From positions 62,001 to 126,000 of the forward strand of contig JBFNFA010000005.1 in assembly GCA_040797845.1 (NCBI GenBank): DNA of 64,000 nt. Direction: 5' to 3'. Source of the DNA: Clostridium_AW sp040797845. Its GTDB lineage: Bacteria > Bacillota > Clostridia > Clostridiales > Clostridiaceae. Made by a program: the position numbers and the translations under genes. This document shows, one piece after another, positions 1 to 8,670 of the stretch. Within the stretch, counting starts at the first letter, position 1. Each line of letters begins with the position of its first letter. The notes beneath the pieces were generated by a model. That model was given only the letters and a program-made list of their open reading frames with translations. It was not told where the DNA came from and did not search any database.

Positions 1-170
1 ATTTCATCGGAGTTCATCAAGTGGTTCCAAACCTCATCGTATTCGGAGTCGGAGAGCTCAGTATCGTAAAAGGTTTTGTAACTTCGAGCCAAAATGTTCC
101 AACGGTTACGGTCCTCTGCTCTTAGCGGCTCTATGTCAATTACAATTTGTTGATTCGATATTTTCGTCAT
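1..170 (-). CDS. GNAT family N-acetyltransferase, N-terminal part (runs off the window)
   Basis: The reverse strand encodes 56 residues from an ATG at 170, preceded by GGGAGGATGATT. The opening (IEPLRAEDRNRWNILARSYK followed by FYDTELSDSEYDEVW) is the usual first strand and helix of small GNAT acetyltransferases. The acetyl-CoA binding motif would lie outside the window, so the substrate is unknown. Family call from the N-terminus only. Confidence 0.65.
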   Translation of the reverse strand, partial: MTKISNQQIVIDIEPLRAEDRNRWNILARSYKTFYDTELSDSEYDEVWNHLMNSDE

Positions 171-688
171 CTAATAATCATCCTCCCAATTATAGTAATT
201 ACATTTAACTAGTTAATTGTAGTGTGCAATATACGATTTTCACGGCTCCAGAGATATTTGAATTAAATATCACGTATGTTTAATTTTACCATATATTTCA
301 CACAAATAATAGAATTGAATTCTTCACTAAAAACTATTAGACACGTTTCAAATATTAGGGGTAACAACAAGGAGTAAGAAAGAATGGCGAAAAGTGTTCT
401 TTGGAAGCATGATAAAGATGAACATAAAGGAAAAGTTAAGTGAAGTTAATTTACATTATGAATATTAGGCGAAATAACTATTGAAATTTGAAAGATGAAC
501 AATGTTCTTTGAAAACTGAATAATACGGTGTTAGGAAGTAAAATTGCTTTGTATTTATTTCCAAATAGACCATGGATTAGTGTATAAATATGATATAATT
601 ACTATTAGTTAAGTAACAATAGTAATATAATGCGGCTTATGAAAGATGTAAAAAAAACTCAATAAATAGTAATTTGGAGGGGGAAAAG
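171..688. other. Intergenic region with a tiny ORF and a boxA-like repeat
   Basis: This gap holds no substantial gene. A 19-codon ORF (384-443, ATG after AAGGAG) has a proper ribosome-binding site but resembles nothing I know and may be a remnant. Positions 461-530 form one copy of a degenerate repeat whose partner is at 1451-1519. Confidence 0.5.
461..530 (+). repeat. Copy 1 of a ~70-nt degenerate repeat flanking the acetyltransferase gene
   Basis: It aligns with 1451-1519 at roughly three quarters identity by eye. Both contain a stretch like the boxA/16S-23S spacer motif (TTCTTTGAAAACTGAATAA here, ATCTTTGAAAATTGAATAT in copy 2) and end in CGGTG. The pair brackets the sugar acetyltransferase gene in direct orientation. 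Confidence 0.6.
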
Positions 689-1273
689 ATGACAGAAAGA
701 GAAAAGATGTTAGCAGGTCTGCTTTATGATTGTGGCGATAAAGAGTTATTAGAGCAGTGGCATAAGGCTAAAAATTTGATACGTGATTATAATGTAACTG
801 ATTCAGAAGATAGATTAAAGAAACATAATATATTAGAAAAACTTCTTGGTGGGTATGGAGATAATTTATGGATTACCGCACCGTTTTATGTGGACTATGG
901 TAATAATATTTATTTTGGAAACAACTGTGAAGTAAATATGAATTGTACATTTTTAGATGATAACAGAATTGAAATAGGTGATAATGCACTTATTGCACCT
1001 AATGTTCAGATATATACAGCATTTCATCCAACAAATGCAAAAGAACGTTTTGGAGAGTGTAAAGATGATGGTTCTTTTGAATTTTGTAAAACGCAGACTG
1101 CACCAGTGAAAATAGGGAATAATGTCTGGATTGGTGGTGGCGTTGTTATTTTACCTGATGTTACAATTGGAGATAATGTTGTCATTGGAGCAGGAAGTAT
1201 TGTAACAAAGGATATTCCTGCAGATACAATTGCTTTTGGAAATCCATGCAGAGTTATTAAAAAGAATGTATAA
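689..1273 (+). CDS. maa: Maltose/galactoside-type sugar O-acetyltransferase
   Basis: A 194-residue protein. The N-terminal Mac domain (TEREKMLAGLLYDCGDKELL, residues 2-21) is typical of maltose O-acetyltransferases. It is followed by hexapeptide repeats of a left-handed beta helix (IGDNALIAPNV, IGNNVWIGGGVVILP, IGDNVVIGAGS) and the terminal AFGNPCRVIK motif. The catalytic His sits in the TAFHP segment. It should transfer acetyl from acetyl-CoA to the 6-OH of a sugar in the cytoplasm. The ATG at 689 is chosen because GGAGGGGG lies just upstream; the frame extends 15 nt further to a TTG without its own site. It is a single gene flanked by a degenerate direct repeat and followed by an R1-like core at 1276. 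Confidence 0.9.
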   Translation: MTEREKMLAGLLYDCGDKELLEQWHKAKNLIRDYNVTDSEDRLKKHNILEKLLGGYGDNLWITAPFYVDYGNNIYFGNNCEVNMNCTFLDDNRIEIGDNALIAPNVQIYTAFHPTNAKERFGECKDDGSFEFCKTQTAPVKIGNNVWIGGGVVILPDVTIGDNVVIGAGSIVTKDIPADTIAFGNPCRVIKKNV

Positions 1274-1377
1274 ACAAATTCCAATTTATAGAGTTGGGGT
1301 AACATAATTTTAGCTTCAGTTCTGTCGTATCTTTCCTATTTAACGTAACAACTTAAAAAGCGAACAATTTACACAAC

Positions 1378-1413
1378 ACCACATTATTCAATTTTTGAAT
1401 TCTGTGGTATTTT
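1378..1413 (+). terminator. Rho-independent terminator after the acetyltransferase
   Basis: Imperfect inverted repeat ACCACA..ATTCAA / TTGAAT..TGTGGT followed by ATTTTT. Confidence 0.6.
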
Positions 1414-1450
1414 TACGTCGTAATTCAAGGATAAAGTGACGTATTTTGAA

Positions 1451-1519
1451 AATATTACGAAGTAACTGTTGAATTTAAAAGTGCGAACGATGGATCTTTG
1501 AAAATTGAATATTGCGGTG
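1451..1519 (+). repeat. Copy 2 of the ~70-nt boxA-like repeat
   Basis: Direct-orientation partner of 461-530; see that entry. It lies downstream of the terminator of the acetyltransferase gene. Confidence 0.6.
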
Positions 1520-1647
1520 CTTAAAAATAGAGTTATAATTAATAAATGTGATAATATAGTGTTAACGATATGGAGGATATGCTATAATTTCTATATTTTA
1601 ATAAACAATTGATATAAATTGTTTATTAGTTTTTTATTTAACTAATA

Positions 1648-1666
1648 TATAAATAGGAATTTGTAG
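1648..1666 (+). repeat. R1 repeat, 3' tail copy
   Basis: The 19-nt string TATAAATAGGAATTTGTAG is identical to 58808-58826, 57 kb away, in front of an acetyltransferase gene of the immunity array. Similarity continues into the following bases. Confidence 0.75.
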
Positions 1667-1698
1667 TGGACATTATTTACAGAATGGGAGGTATTGAC

Positions 1699-1893
1699 TT
1701 GAGCAATAATAAATATGATGGTCTTACTAAATATCTTGTCACTGGAATGATAATTGGTTTATTTGTAGGTGTTGCTTTTTCAATAATTATGAGAAATAAT
1801 ACCTTTTGGGCAATAAGTTCCCCAGGTTTTGGTCTATCATTTGGTTTGCTAATTGCAGATATTATATGGTGTGTAAAGAAGTGGGAAAAATAA
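1699..1893 (+). CDS. Small two-helix membrane protein, unknown function
   Basis: A 64-residue protein with two hydrophobic segments (about residues 14-30 and 37-55) and a charged C-terminus (VKKWEK). A TTG start at 1699 is preferred because GGGAGG at 1686-1691 is correctly spaced; the frame extends to a GTG at 1666 without a better site. It is flanked on both sides by R1 repeat copies, like the cassettes at 45-62 kb, so it may have been transferred in the same way. I do not recognise the family. Confidence 0.6.
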   Translation: MSNNKYDGLTKYLVTGMIIGLFVGVAFSIIMRNNTFWAISSPGFGLSFGLLIADIIWCVKKWEK

Positions 1894-1953
1894 TCATAAT
1901 GTGAAGCACGATAAATTCCAGTTTAAGGTTGAGCATTATAAATAATAATTTAT
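1893..1953 (+). repeat. R1 repeat, near full-length copy
   Basis: It begins at the stop codon region of the preceding gene and matches 61906-61966 over about 60 nt (ATCATAAT, AAATTCCAGTTTAAGG, TTGAG, ATTATAAATA). It is outside the immunity array but the same element. Confidence 0.75.
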
Positions 1954-2042
1954 ATGAATAATAAAAAATAAAGATAACTTTCCTTTGAACCCCACTATTT
2001 TTCGTGATACAATAAAAAAAATCATATAAGCGAGGATGTATC

Positions 2043-2393
2043 ATGAACAAACATCATATCTATACAATGAGTGTCGCAAGTGTCTATCCACATTATATTA
2101 CGAAGGCGGAGAAAAAAGGACGTATGAAAACAGAAGTGGATGAAATCATTCGTTGGTTGACAGGATATAGCCAGGAAGAGTTAGAAGCCCAACTGGAAAA
2201 ACAGACAGACTTTGAGACCTTCTTTGCAAAAGCTCCCCAACTGAATCCTTTGCGGGCTTTGATCAAAGGTGTGGTCTGCGGTATTCGAGTGGAAGACATC
2301 GAAGAACCAACTATGCAGGAAATTCGCTATTTAGATAAGCTGATCGATGAGTTAGCAAAGGGAAAAGCGATGGATAAGATTTTGCGGAAATAA
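2043..2393 (+). CDS. DUF2200 domain protein
   Basis: A 116-residue soluble protein. The N-terminus (HHIYTMSVASVYPHYITKAE) and the helical C-terminus with DELAKGKAMDKILRK match DUF2200, a family widespread in Firmicutes and Proteobacteria with no established function. Start ATG 2043 follows GCGAGGATGT. The last ~70 codons and the terminator are repeated at 10291-10552, where the gene is 5'-truncated. This copy is the intact one. Confidence 0.85.
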   Translation: MNKHHIYTMSVASVYPHYITKAEKKGRMKTEVDEIIRWLTGYSQEELEAQLEKQTDFETFFAKAPQLNPLRALIKGVVCGIRVEDIEEPTMQEIRYLDKLIDELAKGKAMDKILRK

Positions 2394-2408
2394 TAATTAA
2401 AAACGAAG

Positions 2409-2447
2409 AAACACTGATTCCATATATAAAAGAATCGGTGTTTTTTT
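2409..2447 (+). terminator. Terminator of the DUF2200 gene
   Basis: Stem AACACTGATTC / GAATCGGTGTT followed by seven or more T. It is duplicated with the gene tail at 10516-10552. Confidence 0.85.
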
Positions 2448-2572
2448 GTTGAATCGCCAATAATCTTGAAACTTCAGGAAAATGAGTCAAGTAATCCGAT
2501 ATAATAAAACTCTCCACTATATCACCAGACTTTCAATAAGTGTTATGATAATAACATGGAGGTGCAAATAAT

Positions 2573-3337
2573 ATGGATAAGATATATAAAACAGCAGAAG
2601 TAGCTAAAAGAGTTGGGGTACATTCCAACACTGTACGTTTGTACGAAAAGCTTAAATTAATACCAGAGGTGAATAGATTACCAAATGGTTATAGAGTATT
2701 TACTGACTATCATATAGAGCAGTTTAATCTTGCTAGAACTGCCTTTAAAGTAGAGGTTCTACAAAATGGGCTTAGAAAGAAGATAATCAATGTTGTTAAG
2801 TTATCTGCTAAGGGGGAGTTTCAAGAAGCAATTAACTGTACAAATGATTATATAAATCAGATAAAGCAAGAGCGAAAAAATGCAGAGGAATCCATAGAGC
2901 TTTCAAAGAAGATTTTATTAGGAGTAGATATTAAAGATAAGTATATATTTTTTACAAGAAAGCAAGCTTCAGACTATCTTCAAGTCACAATGGACACATT
3001 AAGAAATTGGGAGATGAATGGTTTGCTTACTGTTAAGAGAAAGCAGAATGGATATCGAGTTTATACTGAAAGTGATATTAATAGATTGAAGATAATACGT
3101 ACCTTACGTTGTGCTAACTATTCCCTTTCAGCAATTTTAAGAATGCTTAATGCCATATCAGAAAGTAAGGAAATTGATATTAGAGAGGTAATCAATAAAC
3201 CAAAAGAGGATGAGGACATTGTTACAGCATGTGATAAGCTTCTTACTTCCTTGAGTGCTGCAGAAAAAAATGCGAATAGTATATTGAATCGATTAGAATT
3301 TATGAAAAACGAATTTAATACAAACTTTACACTTTAA
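2573..3337 (+). CDS. Tandem MerR-type transcriptional regulator of the adjacent ABC exporter
   Basis: A 254-residue protein with two MerR winged-helix DNA-binding domains. The first (residues 5-70, KTAEVAKRVGVHSNTVRLYE and GYRVFTDYHIEQF) resembles a normal MerR head. The second (about 125-190, KQASDYLQVTMDTLRNWEMN and GYRVYTESDINRLKIIRTL) is more typical of recognition by a single polypeptide. A coiled linker lies between, and the C-terminus is short with no drug-binding domain. The ATG follows GGAGGTGCAAATAAT. The ABC-2 exporter genes start 52 nt downstream, beyond a hairpin, so the protein probably controls them and itself. Clostridial two-headed MerR regulators next to DrrA-like transporters fit this layout. 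Confidence 0.85.
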   Translation: MDKIYKTAEVAKRVGVHSNTVRLYEKLKLIPEVNRLPNGYRVFTDYHIEQFNLARTAFKVEVLQNGLRKKIINVVKLSAKGEFQEAINCTNDYINQIKQERKNAEESIELSKKILLGVDIKDKYIFFTRKQASDYLQVTMDTLRNWEMNGLLTVKRKQNGYRVYTESDINRLKIIRTLRCANYSLSAILRMLNAISESKEIDIREVINKPKEDEDIVTACDKLLTSLSAAEKNANSILNRLEFMKNEFNTNFTL

Positions 3338-3367
3338 CACCATACTTTGTCATGGTGTTATTCTTTT
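3336..3367 (+). terminator. Hairpin between the MerR gene and the ABC exporter
   Basis: AACACCAT / ATGGTGTT stem overlapping the MerR stop codon, followed by a T-rich run. It may limit read-through into the ABC genes. Confidence 0.6.
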
Positions 3368-3388
3368 ATCAAAAGGAGGGAATAACAC

Positions 3389-4120
3389 ATGGAAGCAATA
3401 GAAGTTCATAATCTTTATAAATCCTATGGGGATGTCCAAGTGGTGAAGGATGTTAGTTTAACGGTAAAGAAAGGAGAGGTATTTGGATTGCTTGGGGCCA
3501 ATGGGGCAGGGAAGAGTACTACAATAGAGTGTATTTTAGGTACAAAGAATTTTGATGGTGGACAGGTATCTATCTTAGGTATGAATCCTAAAAAAGAAAG
3601 AAAACAACTATTTCAGAAAGTTGGGGTTCAGTTTCAAGAATCTAATTATCAGGATAAGATTACAGTGAAAGAGTTGTGTGAAATAACTGAAGTTCTTTAT
3701 AAAAATCCATTAGATTTCAATAAATTATTAGAGCAATTTAACCTTCAAGATAAGGTTGAAAATCTAGTAAGCGAACTATCTGGAGGTGAAAAGCAACGAT
3801 TATTTATTATCCTAGCCTTGATTCCTAACCCAGAGGTAGTATTCCTAGACGAGCTTACAACAGGGCTAGATGTAAAGGCTAGAAGAGATGTGTGGAAGTG
3901 CTTATTAAACTTAAAGAAACAAGGACTCACAATATTTTTAACATCTCATTTCATGGATGAGGTTGAAGTTCTGTGCGATAAAATATGTATTTTGAAAAAT
4001 GGAATAATAGATTTCTATGGAACAGTTGAAGAAGCAGTGGCACTGAGTCCATATAAAAAATTTGAGGATGCTTATTTATGGTTTGTAGATGAGGAGGAAT
4101 TGGATGATGAAAGTATTTAG
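3389..4120 (+). CDS. ABC transporter ATP-binding protein (ABC-2/drug exporter type)
   Basis: A 243-residue nucleotide-binding domain: Walker A GANGAGKST (about residues 36-44), signature LSGGEKQRL, Walker B VVFLDELTTGLD and the H-loop in TSHFMDEVE. The Walker B glutamate context is DEL rather than the common DEP. Together with the overlapping permease gene it forms a CcmA/DrrA-like half-transporter pair that exports a hydrophobic compound or lipid across the membrane. Start ATG 3389 follows AAAGGAGGG. It is regulated probably by the upstream two-headed MerR protein. Confidence 0.9.
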   Translation: MEAIEVHNLYKSYGDVQVVKDVSLTVKKGEVFGLLGANGAGKSTTIECILGTKNFDGGQVSILGMNPKKERKQLFQKVGVQFQESNYQDKITVKELCEITEVLYKNPLDFNKLLEQFNLQDKVENLVSELSGGEKQRLFIILALIPNPEVVFLDELTTGLDVKARRDVWKCLLNLKKQGLTIFLTSHFMDEVEVLCDKICILKNGIIDFYGTVEEAVALSPYKKFEDAYLWFVDEEELDDESI

Positions 4121-4850
4121 AACAATGTTAAAAACTGAATTAAAGTTATCACTAAGAGGCATGGATATGTTCATCTTTGCAATTTGTATGCCAGTGTTGG
4201 TAACTGTTATTTTAGGTGTTATTTATGGCAATAAACCCGCATTTCCTGGAGCAGATTTTACATTCATGGAACAATCCTTTGCAGCTGTATCAACCATTGC
4301 AATATGTGCAGGGGGTGTCATGGGGTTACCATTAGTATTATCTGAGTATCGTCATAGAAAGATATTAAAAAGATTTAGAGTAACACCAGTTAGCCCATCT
4401 ATGATTTTAGTAGTTCAAGGAGTAATCTATGCTTTATATGCCATTGTTTCATTAATACTTGTTTATTTAACAGCAAAAATATTTTTCAAGTTTCAATTTA
4501 GAGGTTCATGGATAAACTTTTTAGGAGCATATACATTAGTAATGACATCAATGTTCAGCATTGGATTTATGGTGGGGGGAATAGCCAAAAATATTAAAAT
4601 GGCAGGTGTTATTGCCAGTATTCTATACTTTCCTATGCTTATATTCTCAGGAGCAACATTGCCATATGAGGTTATGCCAACAGCCCTTCAAAAAGTGGCA
4701 GATATATTACCCTTAACTCAGGGGATAAAGCTTTTAAAAAGTGCATCACTTAACTTAAGCATAGATAATGCAATACTACCAATTTTAGTTGTAAGTATAC
4801 TTGCTGTGATATGTACTGGGATATCTATTAAGTTTTTTAGGTGGGAGTAA
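4104..4850 (+). CDS. ABC-2 type permease
   Basis: A ~249-residue membrane protein with six predicted helices: one near the N-terminus (MDMFIFAICMPVLVTVILGV), three in the middle and two near the C-terminus, including the ABC-2 segment ending GATLPYEVMP. It is the partner of the preceding ATPase. The reading frame opens at 4089, but AGGAGG at 4092-4097 points to ATG 4104 or 4107 as the start, so the gene overlaps the ATPase gene by about 15 nt and is translationally coupled. Substrate unknown. Confidence 0.88.
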   Translation: MMKVFRTMLKTELKLSLRGMDMFIFAICMPVLVTVILGVIYGNKPAFPGADFTFMEQSFAAVSTIAICAGGVMGLPLVLSEYRHRKILKRFRVTPVSPSMILVVQGVIYALYAIVSLILVYLTAKIFFKFQFRGSWINFLGAYTLVMTSMFSIGFMVGGIAKNIKMAGVIASILYFPMLIFSGATLPYEVMPTALQKVADILPLTQGIKLLKSASLNLSIDNAILPILVVSILAVICTGISIKFFRWE

Positions 4851-4880
4851 TTTAAAACTGATAAAGAAATTAAGTGAATC

Positions 4881-4913
4881 AAGTGATTCTTAGCTTCAGA
4901 TGGAGTTTGCTTA
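4881..4913 (+). repeat. Single arm of a dispersed palindromic element
   Basis: This 33-nt stretch matches the reverse complement of 25904-25936 with two mismatches. At 25.9 kb the sequence is one arm of a 20-bp inverted repeat; here only one arm remains, between two ABC operons. Confidence 0.7.
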
Positions 4914-5016
4914 ATAAATAACCTTACAATGAATGTAAGTAGAATATTGTGTCACTATACTGTAAGATGAACTTATAATTCAATGATGAAGAAAGTGAAA
5001 TGTGAGGTGCCTATTT

Positions 5017-5799
5017 ATGAATTATACAGAAAAATTATTAGAAGTCAGAGATTTGCATAAGTCTTATGCCAAAGGTGGTGTTCCAACAAAAGCACTAAAT
5101 GGTATTACTTTTGATGTTCTTCCCGGAGAATTTTTAGGGATTATGGGAGCCAGCGGTTCAGGAAAGACAACATTATTAAATTGCATTGCTACAATCATAA
5201 AACCTACATCTGGACAGATTTTACTTTCTGGAGCAAATATAAGTGCTTTTGGAGGTAATGAATTGGCTATGTATCGCGGCAGTAAAATTGGATATCTGTT
5301 TCAGGATTTTGCATTACTTGATAATTTAACTGGAAGAGAAAATATCCTGCTTCCTTTGTCCATTCATAATGCGGACGCACGTTCATCAGAGAAAAAATTG
5401 AAAGAGATAGCGGATTTTTTGAAAATAACAGATGTACTTTCTAAATTCCCATCACAAATGTCTGGTGGACAAAAACAGCGCGTTGCAGCAGCTCGTAGTT
5501 TAATCTCTGACCCGGATATTATTTTGGCAGATGAACCTACTGGGGCATTGGATACAAAAGCAGCAAGACTTCTCATGGAAAAGCTGCAAGAAATCAATCA
5601 GGCAAAAAACAGAACTATTTTAATGGTAACACATGATCCAAATGCAGCAAGTTTTTGCTCCAGAATATTATTTATACAGGATGGTATAATTTTTCATGAG
5701 TTGCGCCGACAAATTCCAACGGAAACAAGAGATGAATTTTACGACCGTATTTTACAGGTTATGGCTCAAATGGGAGGAGGCAGTGCGAATGTTCTTTAA
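5017..5799 (+). CDS. Bce-type ABC transporter ATPase
   Basis: A 260-residue ATPase of the MacB/BceA class: Walker A GASGSGKTT (about residues 45-53), signature MSGGQKQRVAAARSL, Walker B DIILADEPTGALDTK, switch VTHDP. It pairs with the large FtsX-like permease gene that overlaps its 3' end by 11 nt. Bce systems detoxify or shield the cell from peptide antibiotics acting on lipid II cycle intermediates. The start is placed at ATG 5017, 8 nt after GAGGTG; an ATG at 5002 in the same frame lacks a good site. The two-component genes downstream complete the module. Confidence 0.92.
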   Translation: MNYTEKLLEVRDLHKSYAKGGVPTKALNGITFDVLPGEFLGIMGASGSGKTTLLNCIATIIKPTSGQILLSGANISAFGGNELAMYRGSKIGYLFQDFALLDNLTGRENILLPLSIHNADARSSEKKLKEIADFLKITDVLSKFPSQMSGGQKQRVAAARSLISDPDIILADEPTGALDTKAARLLMEKLQEINQAKNRTILMVTHDPNAASFCSRILFIQDGIIFHELRRQIPTETRDEFYDRILQVMAQMGGGSANVL

Positions 5800-7939
5800 T
5801 CTTGCGTGGCGCAATGCTAAAAGAAGTCGGAATGAAAATTTGATTTATTTTCTTACGATGGTAACAGCAGTGGCAGCATTTTATATCATTCTTTCTTTAG
5901 GACAACAAGATGTCATAAGATTTTTAGGAGAACTTGAAAGAGCTGCGGTAGATAAATTGTTGACAACCGTTATGCCAATGGTTTATCTATGTGCATTATT
6001 GTTTGTGTTTTTCCTTGTTGTATTTGCAAATAAATATCAACTGGAATGTCGTAGCCGAGAATTAGGTCTTTACTTGATGTTTGGTATGAAAAAACAACAT
6101 CTGTTCTTTCAACTTATGATGGAGGGAATTGTTACTTCTGTCTTAGCTCTTATCGGTGGGATTATCTGTGGTGGTTTTTTATCAGAAATTATAAGTCTCG
6201 CTACAGCTCGGTTGGTTGGACAGGGAGTCATTGAACATCAATCCAGTTTTTCAATTAGTGCAGTTGTATGGACTGTTATAGGATTATTAGTGATTCAGGC
6301 ATTTACCTTATTTTTGTTAGGTAGAAGAATTTTCAAGCAGGAAGTTTATCAGCTTCTTTATGGAGAAATGGAAAAAAAGCAAACTAAAGGAACGGCCAGA
6401 GGTAGTTTTTTCACTTTTATTGTTGGTATAATATTATTATCTGTGGCATATTGGATTGCCTGGAAACATTTTTTTGCTTTGGGAGGCGCAATGCTTTTGG
6501 TTGCTGTACTATTCGGTATAGTAGGAACAAATCTATTCATGCGAGGATTGGCAAGATTGTTAAGCTTGCTCGCTGGTTCTGCGAAAAACAAAGCAACAAA
6601 AGGGCTTTATACTTTTACGCTGCGACAATTACAAGAGAATATTGTAAGTAAATATGTTTCAATCAGCGTCGCCTCTCTTTTAATGATGCTCACAATCATG
6701 CTGATTGCAGATGGATCGTCAAGCATTATGTCATACAGAGAAAATTTGAGCAGAGATTCTTCAGTTTATGATTTCACTGTAATGGGCGATGATATCCAAG
6801 TTGAGAAATACCTTTCTTCTGAAAAAATGAAACCTTATGTAGCACATTTGAATGGGATGGAAACTGGAAAGATTAAAGAACCGAAAAATACTGATATAAA
6901 TTCTCTTGTAGACTGGTCGAAATTCAGAGAAAAAATCGTCGAGAATTTACCATCAGATGTAGCGGATCCTGCCACACAAGATGTTGGAAATTATACAATG
7001 TCTCCAGATTTTCCTCCAGCGTTGAATATTTTAGGCATTATCGATACTGGTGGAAATAGACCATACTTAATTCCAGTTTCCACATATAATAGTTTGCTAC
7101 AAGCATCGGGAGAAACACCTTTGGTACTCAGTGAAAATGAAACCGTGTTTTATATAAATCCTAATTTTATAGGGGGAGAGCAAGAAGATGAAACCTCTTT
7201 GTTAAACGAAATTTTTTCAAAGGCTCAATCGGAGAACACGTCACTTCTTTCCATTGATGAACAGCCATTATTCTTTGTTTCCTCTGTGCCTATGAAAGGT
7301 CTGACCGCTGATGAAAATATTCGTATTACTTCCGCATTGATTGTTTCAGATGAAATATTTGAAAAGTATGTAGATCCAGATACTTGTATGGTTTATTGGA
7401 ACTTCTGTATCCCAGAAGAAATGACGAATACAGATGGCTTAATGAAATCAATTATGGACGCAAATCACTTATTGAAACCATCTGGCTTCGTTTATGAAAG
7501 CTATCTGAATAATTTTGGGCGTCAGTTGTTTTATGTGATTTCTGGAAGTTATACATTTTTGTATATGGGATTTATGTTTTTAATCATTGCTTGTGCTCTA
7601 CTTTCTTTGCAGTTCTTAACACAAATGCAGGCAACAAAAGAAAGATATTTAACGTTATCAATGTTAGGTGCCAATTATGAACAGATGAAAAAATCCATTA
7701 ACAAGCAAGTGCTTTGGTATTTTCTACTTCCGCTTTTATTGGCATGTATAAGTGGCTCTGTTGGATTATTTACTATGCAAAAGCATCTTCATTCTTCACA
7801 GTCAGCACTTATGCAGTCCTATCCACTTATGTTTATAATGGCAGGTAGTGTGATTCTAGTATTAGTGATTTATGCAGTTGCAGTTGCCCGCACGGCAAAT
7901 CGTGAAATCGGAAAATTAAAATGGAAAATAAATTCCTGA
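5789..7939 (+). CDS. Bce-type FtsX-like permease
   Basis: A 716-residue permease. An N-terminal helix (residues ~20-40) is followed by a three-helix FtsX block. A second block near 190-300 precedes a large extracytoplasmic segment (about residues 310-590), and a final FtsX block ends the protein. Ten helices with one big external domain is the BceB arrangement, in which that domain captures bacitracin-like or lantibiotic complexes and relays the signal to the kinase. ATG 5789 follows GGGAGGAGG at 5772-5780 and overlaps the ATPase gene, indicating coupled translation. Length is slightly above the usual ~650. Confidence 0.92.
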   Translation: MFFNLAWRNAKRSRNENLIYFLTMVTAVAAFYIILSLGQQDVIRFLGELERAAVDKLLTTVMPMVYLCALLFVFFLVVFANKYQLECRSRELGLYLMFGMKKQHLFFQLMMEGIVTSVLALIGGIICGGFLSEIISLATARLVGQGVIEHQSSFSISAVVWTVIGLLVIQAFTLFLLGRRIFKQEVYQLLYGEMEKKQTKGTARGSFFTFIVGIILLSVAYWIAWKHFFALGGAMLLVAVLFGIVGTNLFMRGLARLLSLLAGSAKNKATKGLYTFTLRQLQENIVSKYVSISVASLLMMLTIMLIADGSSSIMSYRENLSRDSSVYDFTVMGDDIQVEKYLSSEKMKPYVAHLNGMETGKIKEPKNTDINSLVDWSKFREKIVENLPSDVADPATQDVGNYTMSPDFPPALNILGIIDTGGNRPYLIPVSTYNSLLQASGETPLVLSENETVFYINPNFIGGEQEDETSLLNEIFSKAQSENTSLLSIDEQPLFFVSSVPMKGLTADENIRITSALIVSDEIFEKYVDPDTCMVYWNFCIPEEMTNTDGLMKSIMDANHLLKPSGFVYESYLNNFGRQLFYVISGSYTFLYMGFMFLIIACALLSLQFLTQMQATKERYLTLSMLGANYEQMKKSINKQVLWYFLLPLLLACISGSVGLFTMQKHLHSSQSALMQSYPLMFIMAGSVILVLVIYAVAVARTANREIGKLKWKINS

Positions 7940-7986
7940 ATAGCTGTGCATAATAGTTGTTGCGATAAAGAAAGGAGGTGGTTCTA

Positions 7987-8670
7987 TTGGCACGGATTAT
8001 TGTAGTGGAAGATGACGTATACATGAGAGAAGAATTGATTGACCTTTTGAATAAATCGGGATATGAAACATTATCAATATCAAATTTTGAAAATGTAGCT
8101 GTCCAATTATTGGAGCTTGCTCCCGATTTAATATTACTGGATGTCAACTTGCCTTACCAATCTGGTTTTGAAATCTGTAAGTCCTTAAAGGCGAAAGGTA
8201 TGAGCAACATATTGATGCTGACTGCAAGGGATAAGTTGCAGGATGAATTACACGCATTGGGTTTAGGTGCAGATGATTATTTAACCAAACCGTGTAATAT
8301 GGAACGCTTATTAGCCCGTATCAAAAATCTGTTGCGTAGAACCTCAAAAAATGAGCAGCAAGGGTTATTGGATGGTGGAAATTTTAGAATTGATCCCAAT
8401 ACTTTTACAATTTATATTGATAAAACCTCTTATATTTTACCACCGAATGAGGGGAAACTATTAATTACCTTGTTGATGAACAGTCCCAATGTTGTTACAA
8501 AAGCTGAATTGTGTCATGCTATTTGGAATACAAGTGAATTTATAGATGAAAATGCATTGCAGGTGAATTTAACTCGACTGCGAAAAACATTGCGAAATTT
8601 TGGTGTTGATGACCGAATTGAAACAGTACGTGGACAGGGATACAGGTTGAGAGAGTGGGTGAACTTGTGA
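7987..8670 (+). CDS. OmpR-family response regulator (BceR-like)
   Basis: A 227-residue regulator. The receiver domain has the acidic pocket EDD at 8-10, phosphoacceptor D52 (LILLDVNLP) and the conserved Lys in YLTKP. The C-terminal winged helix (about 130-225) ends with the OmpR-type ETVRGQGYRL. A TTG start at 7987 is preferred because AAAGGAGG (7971-7978) is correctly placed. It should activate the ABC genes upstream on phosphorylation by the adjacent kinase. Confidence 0.93.
   Translation: MARIIVVEDDVYMREELIDLLNKSGYETLSISNFENVAVQLLELAPDLILLDVNLPYQSGFEICKSLKAKGMSNILMLTARDKLQDELHALGLGADDYLTKPCNMERLLARIKNLLRRTSKNEQQGLLDGGNFRIDPNTFTIYIDKTSYILPPNEGKLLITLLMNSPNVVTKAELCHAIWNTSEFIDENALQVNLTRLRKTLRNFGVDDRIETVRGQGYRLREWVNL

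Larger units (their letters stand above)
1274..1698. other. Intergenic region with terminator and repeat copies
   Basis: It contains an R1-like core AAATTCCAATTTA at 1276-1288, a terminator at 1378-1413, copy 2 of the boxA-like repeat (1451-1519) and an R1 tail (1648-1666) identical over 19 nt to 58808-58826 in the immunity array. No coding sequence longer than a few codons is convincing. Confidence 0.6.

Noticed and set aside
461..530. rRNA operon fragment
   Set aside because: Only a short boxA-like motif is present; no 16S, 23S or tRNA sequence was found nearby.
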